Of a stretch of DNA of 64,000 nucleotides, positions 27,086 through 36,307 are shown piece by piece. The notes under the pieces were generated by a model. It did not search any database. It was not told the DNA's origin and saw only the letters and a list, made by a program, of their open reading frames with translations. This stretch comes from an uncultured Mordavella sp. (GTDB lineage: Bacteria; Bacillota; Clostridia; Lachnospirales; Lachnospiraceae), in the NCBI GenBank assembly GCA_902406105.1, contig CABPCP010000002.1:23982-87981 (forward strand), read 5' to 3'. The translations under genes were made by a program, and so were the position numbers. Numbering within the stretch: the first letter of the stretch is position 1; each line of letters opens with the position of its first letter.

Positions 27086-27421
27086 TTACTCTGTCTCCAA
27101 AACAGACTCAATATCTGTCTCTTCCAGCTTAAAGATCACTGGACGCAGCCCGTCATTACAGCTGCAGATCGCCACTCCCGGTTTGCGGATCCAATCGCCG
27201 TAGTAGAACAGCTCTTCCCCCATACCATGAGAAAGGGCGAATACATACTGGTAGATCGCTTTCCACGCCTCGTCGCAGAGTCCCTCCGGCTTTGCGTAAT
27301 CCGCATAGAATACCTGGCCTTCTTTCAGCATGGGACAGGCTGTCAATCCTTCAATCCCGTATTCCTTTGCCAGTTCTTCGTCCAAGGTTGTCTTTAAAAC
27401 AGTAATCTTACACTTTTTCAT
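27086..27421 (-). CDS. TIGR04076-family small protein
   Basis: A 111-residue cytoplasmic protein: MKKCKITVLKTTLDEELAKEYG, then ACPMLKEGQVFYADYAKPEGLCDEAW and a C-terminal KPGVAICSCNDGLRPVIFKLE. This is the pattern of the TIGR04076 family, whose function is not known; the Cys residues in TACPM and CSCNDG are typical. A longer frame exists upstream but only mirrors the Crp-type gene on the other strand. It is divergent from that regulator, which probably controls it. Confidence 0.8.
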   Translation of the reverse strand: MKKCKITVLKTTLDEELAKEYGIEGLTACPMLKEGQVFYADYAKPEGLCDEAWKAIYQYVFALSHGMGEELFYYGDWIRKPGVAICSCNDGLRPVIFKLEETDIESVLETE

Positions 27422-27505
27422 AGAAATGACCTTCCTTTCCTTACAATTGCAGTCTGTTTCCTCCTGTGCTATCATAAAACCATCCCGAAAGAAGGAGGTT
27501 CTGCC

Positions 27506-28183
27506 ATGCTGATCCCACGCTATTTTTTCACAAATACTTTCGCCGGTTTCTACGAATACTTTCTCACCCAGCCCCATATCAGAAGAATTTTTCAAAAAGA
27601 AGAATATCTGTGGAGGCTGGACGAACCGCTTACCCACGTCTACTATGTAATATCCGGCGTTGCCGTCGCCACGCTGGAACACGAGGACGGTTTCCGCAAG
27701 ATTTCTTCCTTCCACAGCAGCGGCACGATTTTCCCTGTCAGCCATCAGTCTTCCTTCAAAATCGAGCAGTCCATCGCTGTAACTGCCGTATCGGAGATGG
27801 AAACCCTGTGTTTTACCAATGAAGCATTTCTTCAGATGCTCTGTGAAAACAGGCAGCTTATGCTCTGCACCCTGAACTGGTACGCTTCTTATGTAAATCT
27901 TCTCCTTTACGAAAGCGCGCACCAGGACTACAACAGCTCTTTCATCAAATTGTGCAATCTGCTCTATCTTTTCTCGCAGAATTCTCCTTCCGGCCAGGAA
28001 GGGCGCATTGATCTGACACAAGAAAATATCGCTCAGATCCTGACTATGACACGTGTAAACGCAGCTCGCAATCTGGCCCGGCTTCGGGATGAAAAGATCA
28101 TCATTCCTCACCGCCGATGGATTGAGATCATCGACCAGCAGGCACTGGAGGCTTACTGTTCTCTGGAGACCCTCCAGCCTTAG
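27506..28183 (+). CDS. Crp/Fnr-family transcriptional regulator
   Basis: A 225-residue regulator with a cyclic-nucleotide-binding-like domain in residues 20-120 (WRLDEPLTHVYYVISGVAVATLEHEDG) and a C-terminal Crp-type helix-turn-helix (DLTQENIAQILTMTRVNAARNLARLRDEKIII). No N-terminal cysteine cluster for an Fnr iron-sulfur centre is seen. It is divergent from the small TIGR04076-type gene, with about 85 bases between the start codons. AAAGGAGG lies about 7 bases upstream of the ATG. Confidence 0.9.
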   Translation: MLIPRYFFTNTFAGFYEYFLTQPHIRRIFQKEEYLWRLDEPLTHVYYVISGVAVATLEHEDGFRKISSFHSSGTIFPVSHQSSFKIEQSIAVTAVSEMETLCFTNEAFLQMLCENRQLMLCTLNWYASYVNLLLYESAHQDYNSSFIKLCNLLYLFSQNSPSGQEGRIDLTQENIAQILTMTRVNAARNLARLRDEKIIIPHRRWIEIIDQQALEAYCSLETLQP

Positions 28184-28264
28184 AGGGCTCCGGATTTTTT
28201 CTTATCTGCTCACTCCAGTCTACAGGAAATAGCCATTTCCTTCTGTATAAAAATTTACACAGTT

Positions 28265-29431
28265 TTAAAAACACTCCCGGAAGATCTCCAGAATCTCTTC
28301 CGGTTCCAGCTTCCGGTAACTCCCCAGAGATACATGGCAGGAATCCGCGATCTCTTTTAACTGTTCCTCCTGTTTGACCCCCAGTTCTCTCAGCCTTGCA
28401 GGAAGTCCTACTTCACGGATAAAGCCCTCCAACGCTTCGATTCCCTCTTTTGCCAGTTCCTCATCCGATTTCCCTTCCTGCTGGATCATCCATACATTTC
28501 TGGCGAATCTGGCGAATTTTCCAAGGCCGTCTCTGTATATATGGCGGTAATAGGACGGCTGCAATACCGCCATTCCCTGCCCATGATTACAGTCCGTATA
28601 CGCGCCGATCTGATGTTCCATCAGATGACAGGTAAAGTCACATTTCTTCCCAAGCTTGATCAGGCGGTTCTCAGACAGCGTAGAATCCCACAGAAGGTTG
28701 CTCCTTGCCGTATAATCCTCCGGGTCTCTCACCGCAGCCTTCAGATTTCTTATCACACTTCTCATCAGCGCCTCTGAAATCTCGTCGGATACATTCTGTT
28801 CATCCGGTTCACTGAAATACGTCTCCATCATGTGGGAAAGGCTGTCGAACGCGCCGGATACCATCTGTTCTTTCGGCACGGTAAACGTATAAGCCGGATC
28901 CATCAGAGCAAATTTAGGATTACATTTTGGATAATCATATCCTGTTTTCACCTTCCGGTCCTCGTTGGTGATCACGGCCGCTCCATTACATTCACTTCCG
29001 GTTCCTGCGGCGGTCACGATCACACCCGTCTGAACCGGCTCAAAATCCACGATCCCCTTTCTCTCCCAGAAGTTCTCCCAGGCATCACCATCAAACCTGG
29101 CCGCAAGGGATATGGCCTTACAGCAGTCCATGACAGACCCGCCGCCAATCCCTAAGATCAGATCCACCTTTTTTTCTCTTGCCAGTTTTACTCCTTCCAG
29201 GACTTTCTGATAGGTAGGGTTAGGCATGATCCCCGAAAATTCCACCACATCTTTGCCTGCTTTCATCAGGATATTAAGGACCTCGTCATAGATTCCATTT
29301 CTCTTGACAGACCCCTGCCCGTATGCCATCATGATCGTCTTATGGTCCTTGACCAGGCAGGTCAGGAATTCTTTCACACACCCCCGGCCAAAGTAAACCT
29401 TCGTCTTATTTTCATAGATAAAATTATTCAT
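28265..29431 (-). CDS. Iron-containing alcohol dehydrogenase (butanol dehydrogenase-like)
   Basis: A 388-residue group III alcohol dehydrogenase. The NAD(P)-binding GGGSVMDCCKAISLAA is near residue 97. Metal ligands appear as Asp in GAFDSLSHMME and His in CHLMEHQIGAYTDCNHGQGMA. Such enzymes interconvert aldehydes and alcohols and are common in Clostridia. The start overlaps the stop of the upstream hydrolase gene (ATGA). It is a paralogue of the gene at 34783; each is paired with a related alpha/beta hydrolase, but in opposite gene order. Confidence 0.93.
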   Translation of the reverse strand: MNNFIYENKTKVYFGRGCVKEFLTCLVKDHKTIMMAYGQGSVKRNGIYDEVLNILMKAGKDVVEFSGIMPNPTYQKVLEGVKLAREKKVDLILGIGGGSVMDCCKAISLAARFDGDAWENFWERKGIVDFEPVQTGVIVTAAGTGSECNGAAVITNEDRKVKTGYDYPKCNPKFALMDPAYTFTVPKEQMVSGAFDSLSHMMETYFSEPDEQNVSDEISEALMRSVIRNLKAAVRDPEDYTARSNLLWDSTLSENRLIKLGKKCDFTCHLMEHQIGAYTDCNHGQGMAVLQPSYYRHIYRDGLGKFARFARNVWMIQQEGKSDEELAKEGIEALEGFIREVGLPARLRELGVKQEEQLKEIADSCHVSLGSYRKLEPEEILEIFRECF

Positions 29432-30483
29432 CTTTCATTTTCCTCCTGCCCATTCTCGATCTGATCCTGCCAGAAGGCCGCCGCATCGCCAATCCATCCT
29501 TCAGCCGGAGTCCCGATTCCCAGCCCAAATCCATGCTGGACCCCAGGATAATGATGAAATTCCGTCTCGATCCCTGCCGCATCCAGGTTCTCGATCCGCT
29601 GCTCCATGGTCCTCCAATTGGCAATCCTATCATCTTCTCCCACACAGGCGTATGTGGGCGGGTCATTCTCCGTATAGTCCGTATGGCCTGTATACTGCAT
29701 GATCACTGCTCCTGGCCTTGGCAGGTCTGCCCCGCCGTAAGCCGCCGGGCCATAAGATCCCAGATAGGCTGCCATCCTCGCTCCTGCAGAACCGCCCCAT
29801 AACGAATAGCAGTCTGTACTAACTCCCAATTCTTCCGCATGTTCAAAGATAAATGTAATCGCGGCGGCCAGGTCCTCGCACGCCACATCCGCTCCTCCGG
29901 TCCGGTATTGGAGCGCAAAGGCATTGTATCCCTGACGGCTTAATTCCAAGGCATGGGGGAAGCTCTCATGGATAGAGCCCACATACGCAAATCCACCGCC
30001 TGCGTTCACCACAGCAAACGGCGCGTTTTCCTCTCCCCGAAAGAAAAACAGCCCTGTGTTCTCCTTATCCGGGTCCTCCTGCTTCTCTTCCTCAGAATAA
30101 ATGTCATAGAAGATCGTCTCGCCTTCCTCTACACTGGTCTTCATAGCGTTGATCACGTCCACCGTCGTATCCGGGTCGATATCATTGTGATATGGAAGCA
30201 GTGAATCAATATTCTCAAGGGTCATATCTTCGTCCGCCTCTCTTCCATCCAGTGGGAACAAGAATTGTCCAAATCCCTCAAAATCCGGATCAGATACCAC
30301 ATCTGCCACTTTCGTCTCCCTATTCACAGGTCCTGTGGATTCCGCCTTTTCCTGCTGCTCTTCCCCAGATTCTGCCTGTTTCTGGTTTTCCCCGCTCTCC
30401 CCAGTTTCCGGAGCCGCTCCCAAAGAACAGCCTGTTATGCAAAGCGCCAGAATCATGAAACACACTGCTATGATTCTTTTCAT
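29428..30483 (-). CDS. Alpha/beta hydrolase lipoprotein (acetyl esterase-like)
   Basis: A 351-residue protein with a lipoprotein signal (MKRIIAVCFMILALCITGCS) and an acidic low-complexity linker to about residue 55. The hydrolase core has the nucleophile motif YSLWGGSAGARMAAYLGS, an oxyanion region VVNAGGGFAYVGSIHES and a catalytic His in GVQHGFGLGIGT. It should sit on the outer face of the membrane and cleave small esters. The stop overlaps the start of the dehydrogenase gene downstream. The gene at 33826 encodes a paralogue without the signal peptide, so the same reaction may be done outside and inside the cell. Confidence 0.88.
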   Translation of the reverse strand: MKRIIAVCFMILALCITGCSLGAAPETGESGENQKQAESGEEQQEKAESTGPVNRETKVADVVSDPDFEGFGQFLFPLDGREADEDMTLENIDSLLPYHNDIDPDTTVDVINAMKTSVEEGETIFYDIYSEEEKQEDPDKENTGLFFFRGEENAPFAVVNAGGGFAYVGSIHESFPHALELSRQGYNAFALQYRTGGADVACEDLAAAITFIFEHAEELGVSTDCYSLWGGSAGARMAAYLGSYGPAAYGGADLPRPGAVIMQYTGHTDYTENDPPTYACVGEDDRIANWRTMEQRIENLDAAGIETEFHHYPGVQHGFGLGIGTPAEGWIGDAAAFWQDQIENGQEENER

Positions 30484-30540
30484 ATCTTTACGCCTCCCGT
30501 CTTGTTTCTATTTCTATTGCTATCGCTGGCATTATTGTAC

Positions 30541-30567
30541 AAAAAAAGAGACCTCAGCAGAAGTCTC
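30541..30567 (-). terminator. Terminator of the LysR gene at 30620
   Basis: On the minus strand GAGACTT and AGGTCTC pair around CTGCTG and are followed by seven T. Confidence 0.7.
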
Positions 30568-30619
30568 CATTAGTTTCCCTGTTAATACCTTATGCTTTAT
30601 ACTAAAAACGCGCTTCGCT

Positions 30620-31507
30620 CTAAACAGCTTTTTGCACCGCTTTTAAGAATCTTTTCACTAATTCAGAAGGTTCCTGTGAGTACAAGATCCCATAGGGGAT
30701 CGTGTATTTCCATTCTACCGGAATGACCTTCAGCAGAGGATGTACGTCCTTCCAGTTTTCCACCGCCATAAGAATATCGTTGCTATTCTCGCACTGGTTA
30801 AAAATATCCACACTGTAAATATCAAAATCCACCACATGGATCTGCGGATGATTCTTCCAGATATCATCCCTTAGTTCATCTACGTATTTACTCCAGCCCC
30901 GATGCATCATCAAGAAATTCTCTCCGTGCAGATCCTGAAGTGTAAGGACCTCTTTTTCCGCAAGCCTGTGATTGATTGAAACCGCGCAGCAGATTTTCTG
31001 CCTGGATAGTTCCAGCCCGCTGCACTGGCGCAGTTTCAGCATGGTCTCGTCAAAAATCCCCGCCACCACGTCGATATTTTTCCCAAGATTCTTCAGGATC
31101 TCTCTGGCATTTTCCAGGCTGTTCATGTAGGGAACCATCTGAAGCTTGATATCCGGATATTTTTTCTGCACTTTGGACCAAGTCTGGATCAAAGGGGCCG
31201 CCGGAGTCATGGGCGAAGTTCCGATACGGATCACATTATCTTTTTCCTCCATGGCCTTCTTCGCCCGTTCTACAGATTCTTTACAGTACTGAATGATATA
31301 TTTGGCATCTTTATACAGGGATTTTCCTGCTTCTGTCAAAGACAGCCCCCGATGGGTCCGGACGAACAATTTCAATCCCAGATCTTTCTCCAGGAGATTG
31401 ATCTGTTTTGTAACGGCCGGCGGGGGGATATACAGCGCTTCCGCCGCCTTATTAAAGCTTCCCAGGTCCGCCACAACGATAAAGGTTTCCAGCTGCAGAT
31501 TGTACAT
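30620..31507 (-). CDS. LysR-family transcriptional regulator
   Basis: A 295-residue regulator. The helix-turn-helix lies in residues 1-60 (VVADLGSFNKAAEALYIPPPAVTKQINLLEKDL) and the effector domain starts near residue 90. It lies between two secreted hydrolase genes on the same strand (stop-to-start gaps of 137 and 36 bases) and may control the hydrolase/dehydrogenase genes on either side. The effector is unknown. Confidence 0.9.
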   Translation of the reverse strand: MYNLQLETFIVVADLGSFNKAAEALYIPPPAVTKQINLLEKDLGLKLFVRTHRGLSLTEAGKSLYKDAKYIIQYCKESVERAKKAMEEKDNVIRIGTSPMTPAAPLIQTWSKVQKKYPDIKLQMVPYMNSLENAREILKNLGKNIDVVAGIFDETMLKLRQCSGLELSRQKICCAVSINHRLAEKEVLTLQDLHGENFLMMHRGWSKYVDELRDDIWKNHPQIHVVDFDIYSVDIFNQCENSNDILMAVENWKDVHPLLKVIPVEWKYTIPYGILYSQEPSELVKRFLKAVQKAV

Positions 31508-31543
31508 AGTCGTCCTCCCTTCTTTAGCCCCTATGATATCACT

Positions 31544-32413
31544 CTATTTTCCAAAAAGCCAGCCCATGATCTCATCATCTTTCGCAAAAAGACTTCCGCC
31601 GCCATGCTGGTTTGACGCCCCTTGGCTTTCAAAGTATTCTGCCGGCTTTATATCCAGTACCAGAAGTTCATCGATCTCTTCCTCTGACAGCCCTTCTTCC
31701 TGATATCGCCTATATAGATTATCATAGGCCTCCTGCGTGGGGCCCGATCCATAATATTCATCATCTTCTCCGATCACCAGATAAACAGGGGTCCGGCTTT
31801 CTACCACCGGATCATATGCTCCGTCCCACTGGGAGCTGCACTGGAGATAAGCGGTGAAAAGTTCCGGACGCTTCCCCATTACCAGGGACATGGTCTCCCC
31901 TCCGCCGGAATACCCTTCTGCATAGACTTGATCCGGATCAATATTATAATTGGCTAGGAAATACTCCGCTAACGCAATGGTCTGATCCGCGGAAGTCTCT
32001 CCCCAGTCCGAAAGTTGAGGCGCCACAATAATCATCTCCGAATTATATTCCCTGGCAGTAAATCCAAAATCTTCCCGATACAGGTTTTCCCCCACCCCGT
32101 GAAAATACAGGCCCTCATATCCCGGAAGCGTGAAAAATAGAGCATAGGGCTCGCTGCCGTCATAGCTGTCCGGAACATAGAGATTGTAATGAATATCTCC
32201 GTTTTCCTCGGAGTGCAGTACATGATCCAAAGTAAACCCCCGATATTCCTCTGTTCCTCCTGTAACAGCCGCCGTCCCTCCCTGAGACTCTTCTTCGTTT
32301 TCCTCCTGGGAGGCCACTGTTTCTGTCTCGCCGCCTTTCCGCTCCGATCTTTCACAGCCTCCCAGAAGGAGCAGACCTGCCGCCAAAAAACATATAACTA
32401 TTTTATATCTCAT
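31544..32413 (-). CDS. Alpha/beta hydrolase lipoprotein (esterase/poly-hydroxybutyrate depolymerase-like)
   Basis: A 289-residue protein with a lipoprotein signal ending LLLLGGCE, a Glu/Gly/Thr-rich linker to about residue 55, and a hydrolase core. The nucleophile motif is VYAEGYSGGGETMSLVMG, with the acid probably in VYLVIGEDDEYYG and the His in ASNQHGGGSLF near the end. It resembles secreted esterases of the feruloyl/PHB-depolymerase type. It lies 29 bases after the MATE stop, in the same direction. Confidence 0.85.
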   Translation of the reverse strand: MRYKIVICFLAAGLLLLGGCERSERKGGETETVASQEENEEESQGGTAAVTGGTEEYRGFTLDHVLHSEENGDIHYNLYVPDSYDGSEPYALFFTLPGYEGLYFHGVGENLYREDFGFTAREYNSEMIIVAPQLSDWGETSADQTIALAEYFLANYNIDPDQVYAEGYSGGGETMSLVMGKRPELFTAYLQCSSQWDGAYDPVVESRTPVYLVIGEDDEYYGSGPTQEAYDNLYRRYQEEGLSEEEIDELLVLDIKPAEYFESQGASNQHGGGSLFAKDDEIMGWLFGK

Positions 32414-32442
32414 TTTCTTATCGCCTCTTTTCTATAGAACTT

Positions 32443-33804
32443 CTACCTTTTCTCTGTCTGCTTCAATCTCCGCCATGTATGCATATACATTCCCAGGGAA
32501 ACCGGCAGCATGATCAGTTCTACGATCAACTGGGTCCAGATCATTCCGTACAATCCCACCGTTATATCCATCAGGAGCAGAAGGGGAATATTCAAAAGCC
32601 CCTGCCTGCTAAACGTCAGGATAGCCGACTGAACTCCTTTCCCCATTGCCTGAAGCGTATAACTGATCAGGAAGTTTACCGTTGTAAATGGGACGGACAG
32701 GCAAGCAATCCGAAGGAAACTTGCTCCCAGCGCGCTGGTTTCCGCCTCCGGAATAAACAGATGGAGGATCGGATGGGAAAATACCGCGAAACAAACAACA
32801 AAGCAGGCAGACATTGCCGCCGCGGCTTTCCACGAAAAGAATGACACCTCCCGCATCCGCTTATAATTGCCCGCCCCATAATTATATCCCACCAGCGGCA
32901 TAAATCCCTGGCACAGGCCCATGGACACATTTAGCGGGAATTGATCGATCCGTTTGACGATTCCATAAGCCGCTACCGGAATATCTCCATATCCGGCCGC
33001 CAGTTTTACGATCACCATATTGGATGCATTTCCCAGAGTAGTGGCAAGCGCGGAAGCGATTCCTACAGAAAAGACCGGACGGATAAACCGAAAAGTAAAA
33101 TACTTGGGATTCAGAGATACCGCGCTTTTTTTCCCTAAACGTACATATATAGCCACAAAGAACACTACCGATGCAAGGTTGGACAGCGCGGTAGCCGCCG
33201 CTGCCCCTGTCACATCCAGATGAAACCCAAAGATCATGACCGGATCCAATATTACATTCAGTATTCCTCCAAACATCATTCCGGTACTGGCCCATCTTGC
33301 GTGACCTTCACTTCTAAGCAGATGCCCCATCGTCAAACTCAGCATAGTAGGGACGCCTCCCAGTACTGCCACATAGAACAGATAGCTTTCCGCATATCCG
33401 TAAGTGTCCGGACTGGCTCCCAGAAAAGACAGCAAGGGCTCTCGGAAAAGGAATGTGAGAACCGAAAACAGAAGGGTTGCCGCCGTCCCTCCCCAGATGC
33501 CAAAGGCAGAAACATTTTTAATGTCCCCATGATTATTTTTCCCCATCATTCTGGAGATCAGGCTTCCCGCTCCCAGGCCGAACAGATTCCCAATTGCCGT
33601 AAGCAGATTGAACCAGGGAGAAACCAGGGATACCGCGGCTACCATATACGGATTCCCGATCTGGCCGACGAAAAAAGTGTCAGCCAAGTTATAGATCATT
33701 GTAACTATCTGACTGATGATCGTAGGGATCGCCAGCATTGCCACTGCTTTTGGCACCGGCAGATCCTCAAACAGTTCTTTCTCCGATATCTCTTCTTTCC
33801 TCAT
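32443..33804 (-). CDS. MATE-family efflux protein
   Basis: A 453-residue protein with twelve hydrophobic segments. MATE hallmarks are AMLAIPTIISQIVTMIYNLADTFFVGQI at residues 22-49 and FPLNVSMGLCQGFMPLVGYNYGAGN in the second half. No MarR gene is attached here, unlike the MATE gene at 20630. It lies 21 bases after the alpha/beta hydrolase stop (33826) and 29 bases before the esterase lipoprotein, which suggests one transcript. Confidence 0.93.
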   Translation of the reverse strand: MRKEEISEKELFEDLPVPKAVAMLAIPTIISQIVTMIYNLADTFFVGQIGNPYMVAAVSLVSPWFNLLTAIGNLFGLGAGSLISRMMGKNNHGDIKNVSAFGIWGGTAATLLFSVLTFLFREPLLSFLGASPDTYGYAESYLFYVAVLGGVPTMLSLTMGHLLRSEGHARWASTGMMFGGILNVILDPVMIFGFHLDVTGAAAATALSNLASVVFFVAIYVRLGKKSAVSLNPKYFTFRFIRPVFSVGIASALATTLGNASNMVIVKLAAGYGDIPVAAYGIVKRIDQFPLNVSMGLCQGFMPLVGYNYGAGNYKRMREVSFFSWKAAAAMSACFVVCFAVFSHPILHLFIPEAETSALGASFLRIACLSVPFTTVNFLISYTLQAMGKGVQSAILTFSRQGLLNIPLLLLMDITVGLYGMIWTQLIVELIMLPVSLGMYMHTWRRLKQTEKR

Positions 33805-33825
33805 TCCACATCTGCCTTCTTTCCT

Positions 33826-34749
33826 CTATTGTTCATCTTTCTTCCTATTTTTCTGCCAGAACCGGAATGCATCCTCGATCCACCCTTCCGCCTCTGTTCC
33901 GATCCCCAGACCAAAACCATGGCGCAGGCGGGGATACAGATGGAATTCTGTATCAATGCCCAAGTTTTCCAGACACTCCAGTCTCCGCTTCATCACACGC
34001 CAGTCGGCAATCCCATCCCGGCCTCCCACACAGGCATATGTGGCTGGATCTTTCCTTGTGTATTGGCTGTGCCCTGTATACTGCATGACCACGGCCGCCG
34101 CTCTGGGAAGCCTCTTTTCTCCGAATCCTTCTGTACCGAAAGATCCAAGATAAGCAGCCATTCTGGCTCCCGCCGATCCTCCCCATAAGGAGTAGCCCTC
34201 CGTACAGATTCCCAGTTCCTTTGCATGGTCAAAGATAAAGCAGATTGCCCTGGCCAGATCCTCACAAGCGGCATCCGCGGTTCTGGTCCGATATACAAGG
34301 GCGAATCCATGACAGCCTCTTCTGCTTATTTCCAGCGCATGTGGAAGGCTTTCATGGATCGATCCCACATAGTAGAATCCGCCTCCAGCGCAGATTATCG
34401 CGAAGGGCGCGTTGGGCTTCCCGGAGAAGTAAAATAGACCCGTGTCTCTTTTCTCCGGGTCTTTTCTTTTTTCCTGTTCTGAATAAATATCGAAAAAAAT
34501 CTGATCACCCTGGCCGCGCCGTCTCTTCATCTCGCTGATCACGTCTATGGTTGTATCCGTGCGGATATCATTGTGATAGATCAGCATAGAGCCGGCATCA
34601 GCCAGAGTCATGGAGGCAGACGGCCTCTCAAAAGCCGTTGGAAAGATCAGTCTTCCATAGTCTTCAAATAGTGGATCGTCTATCACATCTATGATTCTTG
34701 TCTTTGCATTCAACACTGTTCGTTCCATCTCCCATCCGTGATCAGTCAT
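33826..34749 (-). CDS. Alpha/beta hydrolase, cytoplasmic paralogue of the lipoprotein at 29428
   Basis: A 307-residue protein without a signal peptide. It matches the lipoprotein at 29428 over almost its whole length: YHNDIRTDTTIDVISEMK, ICAGGGFYYVGSIHESLPHA, the nucleophile motif YSLWGGSAGARMAAYLGS and the His motif LRHGFGLGIGTEAEGW. It follows the iron alcohol dehydrogenase at 34783 by 33 bases. An ester hydrolase coupled to an alcohol dehydrogenase would turn acetyl esters into alcohols or aldehydes. Confidence 0.87.
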   Translation of the reverse strand: MTDHGWEMERTVLNAKTRIIDVIDDPLFEDYGRLIFPTAFERPSASMTLADAGSMLIYHNDIRTDTTIDVISEMKRRRGQGDQIFFDIYSEQEKRKDPEKRDTGLFYFSGKPNAPFAIICAGGGFYYVGSIHESLPHALEISRRGCHGFALVYRTRTADAACEDLARAICFIFDHAKELGICTEGYSLWGGSAGARMAAYLGSFGTEGFGEKRLPRAAAVVMQYTGHSQYTRKDPATYACVGGRDGIADWRVMKRRLECLENLGIDTEFHLYPRLRHGFGLGIGTEAEGWIEDAFRFWQKNRKKDEQ

Positions 34750-34782
34750 GCTTCCGTCTTCCGTCCTTTTTAATATATTTTC

Positions 34783-35928
34783 TTACATACATTCCATCAG
34801 GATATCATAGATCTCATCTCTGCTAAGTTCCCGCGGATTACATTTGATCACATTGCAGGTATCCGCCACCTCTCTCAAGACTTCCGGCGTGATCTCTATC
34901 TTTGACCGTAATTCTCCCATCTTGGATGGAAGACCGCACTCTTTAACAAAATCCGCCAAAGCTTCGACCGCCTTTTCCGGCGTATCCACTCCAAATACTG
35001 CTTCGCCAAATCTCTGGAATTTTTCTTTTGCGTCTTTTACGATATGACGGTAATAGACCGGCTGAATCACAGCAAGGCCCTGTCCATGATTACAGTCTGT
35101 ATAAGCGCCCAGCTGATGCTCTATCTGATGGGCCTGGAAATCTGTCAGCCTCCCCACCTTCAGAATTCCGTTTTCCGCCATTGCGGAATCCCACATCAGG
35201 TTCCCTCTTGCCTGGATATCATCCATCTTCTCCAGAAGCCGCCGCATGTTTACTACCGTGCTGCGCATGATCGCAAGGGATACATCATCCGACACATTCT
35301 CCTGATCCGAATTCCCAAAATAAGTTTCCATGGCATGGCTTAAGGTGTCAAATCCTCCGGAGATCACCTGCATAGGCGGAACCGACAGGGTGTAAGCCGG
35401 ATCCAGAATCGCGAACACTCCACCGATTCCCACGATCAAGCCTTTCCACTTCTTATCCTCACTGGTGATGACAGCGCCGGAATTCATCTCCGCCCCGGTT
35501 CCGGAAGCTGTTACGATGGCTCCCATGGGAATCCCCTTGGACGGATACTGATGCTTCGTATACTGGGCTTCCCAGATATCTTCCTCCATGACGGCCTGGG
35601 CCGAGACCACTTTGCAGCAATCCACCACACTGCCGCCGCCAACCGCAAGGATAAAATCTATCTTTTCTTTCTTTGCAAGTTCTGCCCCTTCCTGTACTTT
35701 CGCATAAGTTGGGTTTGACATGATACCGGAGAAGTCAAACACGGTTTTGCCTGCTTCTTCCAGAATCGATCTTATTTCTTCGTAAATTCCGTTTTTCTTG
35801 ATGGAACCGCCGCCGTAAGCCAGCATTACATTTTTCCCATAACCGTCAACCGCTTCCGCCAGATGCTCTTTGGCCGCTCCTTCTCCGAAATAAACTTTTG
35901 TGGGGTACTCATACGTAAAGTTCTGCAT
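34783..35928 (-). CDS. Iron-containing alcohol dehydrogenase (butanol dehydrogenase-like)
   Basis: A 381-residue group III dehydrogenase, paralogue of the gene at 28265. The coenzyme motif GGGSVVDCCKVVSAQA lies near residue 96. Metal ligands lie in GGFDTLSHAMETYF and HQIEHQLGAYTDCNHGQGLA. AAGAAAGGAGAG precedes the start. It heads a run of same-strand genes that includes the hydrolase, MATE and esterase genes. Its upstream region faces the Hsp20 promoter region. Confidence 0.93.
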   Translation of the reverse strand: MQNFTYEYPTKVYFGEGAAKEHLAEAVDGYGKNVMLAYGGGSIKKNGIYEEIRSILEEAGKTVFDFSGIMSNPTYAKVQEGAELAKKEKIDFILAVGGGSVVDCCKVVSAQAVMEEDIWEAQYTKHQYPSKGIPMGAIVTASGTGAEMNSGAVITSEDKKWKGLIVGIGGVFAILDPAYTLSVPPMQVISGGFDTLSHAMETYFGNSDQENVSDDVSLAIMRSTVVNMRRLLEKMDDIQARGNLMWDSAMAENGILKVGRLTDFQAHQIEHQLGAYTDCNHGQGLAVIQPVYYRHIVKDAKEKFQRFGEAVFGVDTPEKAVEALADFVKECGLPSKMGELRSKIEITPEVLREVADTCNVIKCNPRELSRDEIYDILMECM

Positions 35929-36113
35929 TACAAATCTCTCCTTTCTTCCTGATTTTCATTATAAGCCGATTATTCCGACGGTTGAAGAAACAATAAGTTC
36001 GTAAGTATATACCCGCAAGTTTGGTCTATTTTCTTGTATATATTAGGTAAGTATTTTGCTCCTTCGATATCCAAAGCGAAAAATTCTTGGCTTCCAGAAA
36101 AATTTTAAAAAAT

Positions 36114-36156
36114 TTAGCACTCAGCCCTTGACAGTGATAATAACTAGTGTTATAGT
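36114..36156 (+). promoter_or_regulatory. Hsp20 promoter overlapped by a CIRCE-like operator
   Basis: TTGACA (36128-36133) and TATAGT (36151-36156) are 17 bases apart, an excellent housekeeping promoter. TTAGCACTC at 36114-36122, nine bases, then CAGTGATAA at 36132-36140 match the CIRCE operator TTAGCACTC-N9-GAGTGCTAA in 16 of 18 positions. HrcA bound here would cover the -35 box, so these Hsp20 genes are probably HrcA-repressed and induced by heat. Confidence 0.8.
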
Positions 36157-36178
36157 ACAGATAGAACAAAAGAAGGGA

Positions 36179-36304
36179 ATGAAAAAAGAATTCCCACTCC
36201 AGCGTTTCCACTTGCTTACAACACTTGAGACAACTTCAAGAGTGCTGATGGCAGCCGCGCAAGCGGCGCATATAAAGATGTTTCAATCAGGAAAGGAGAA
36301 ATGA
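36179..36304 (+). CDS. Possible 41-codon leader reading frame in the Hsp20 mRNA
   Basis: The frame MKKEFPLQRFHLLTTLETTS continues to a TGA at 36302-36304, inside the ribosome-binding region of the first Hsp20 gene. An AGAAGGG lies almost directly before the ATG, which is too close to be ideal. It starts about 16 bases after the predicted transcription start. It could be a real small protein, a translation-coupling leader, or chance. Confidence 0.35.
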   Translation: MKKEFPLQRFHLLTTLETTSRVLMAAAQAAHIKMFQSGKEK

Positions 36305-36307
36305 CTT

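Noticed and set aside
27422-28111. Long minus-strand frame upstream of the TIGR04076-type gene
   Set aside because: It mirrors the Crp/Fnr-type gene on the plus strand, which has a strong binding site and full domain structure. The real minus-strand gene starts at 27421.
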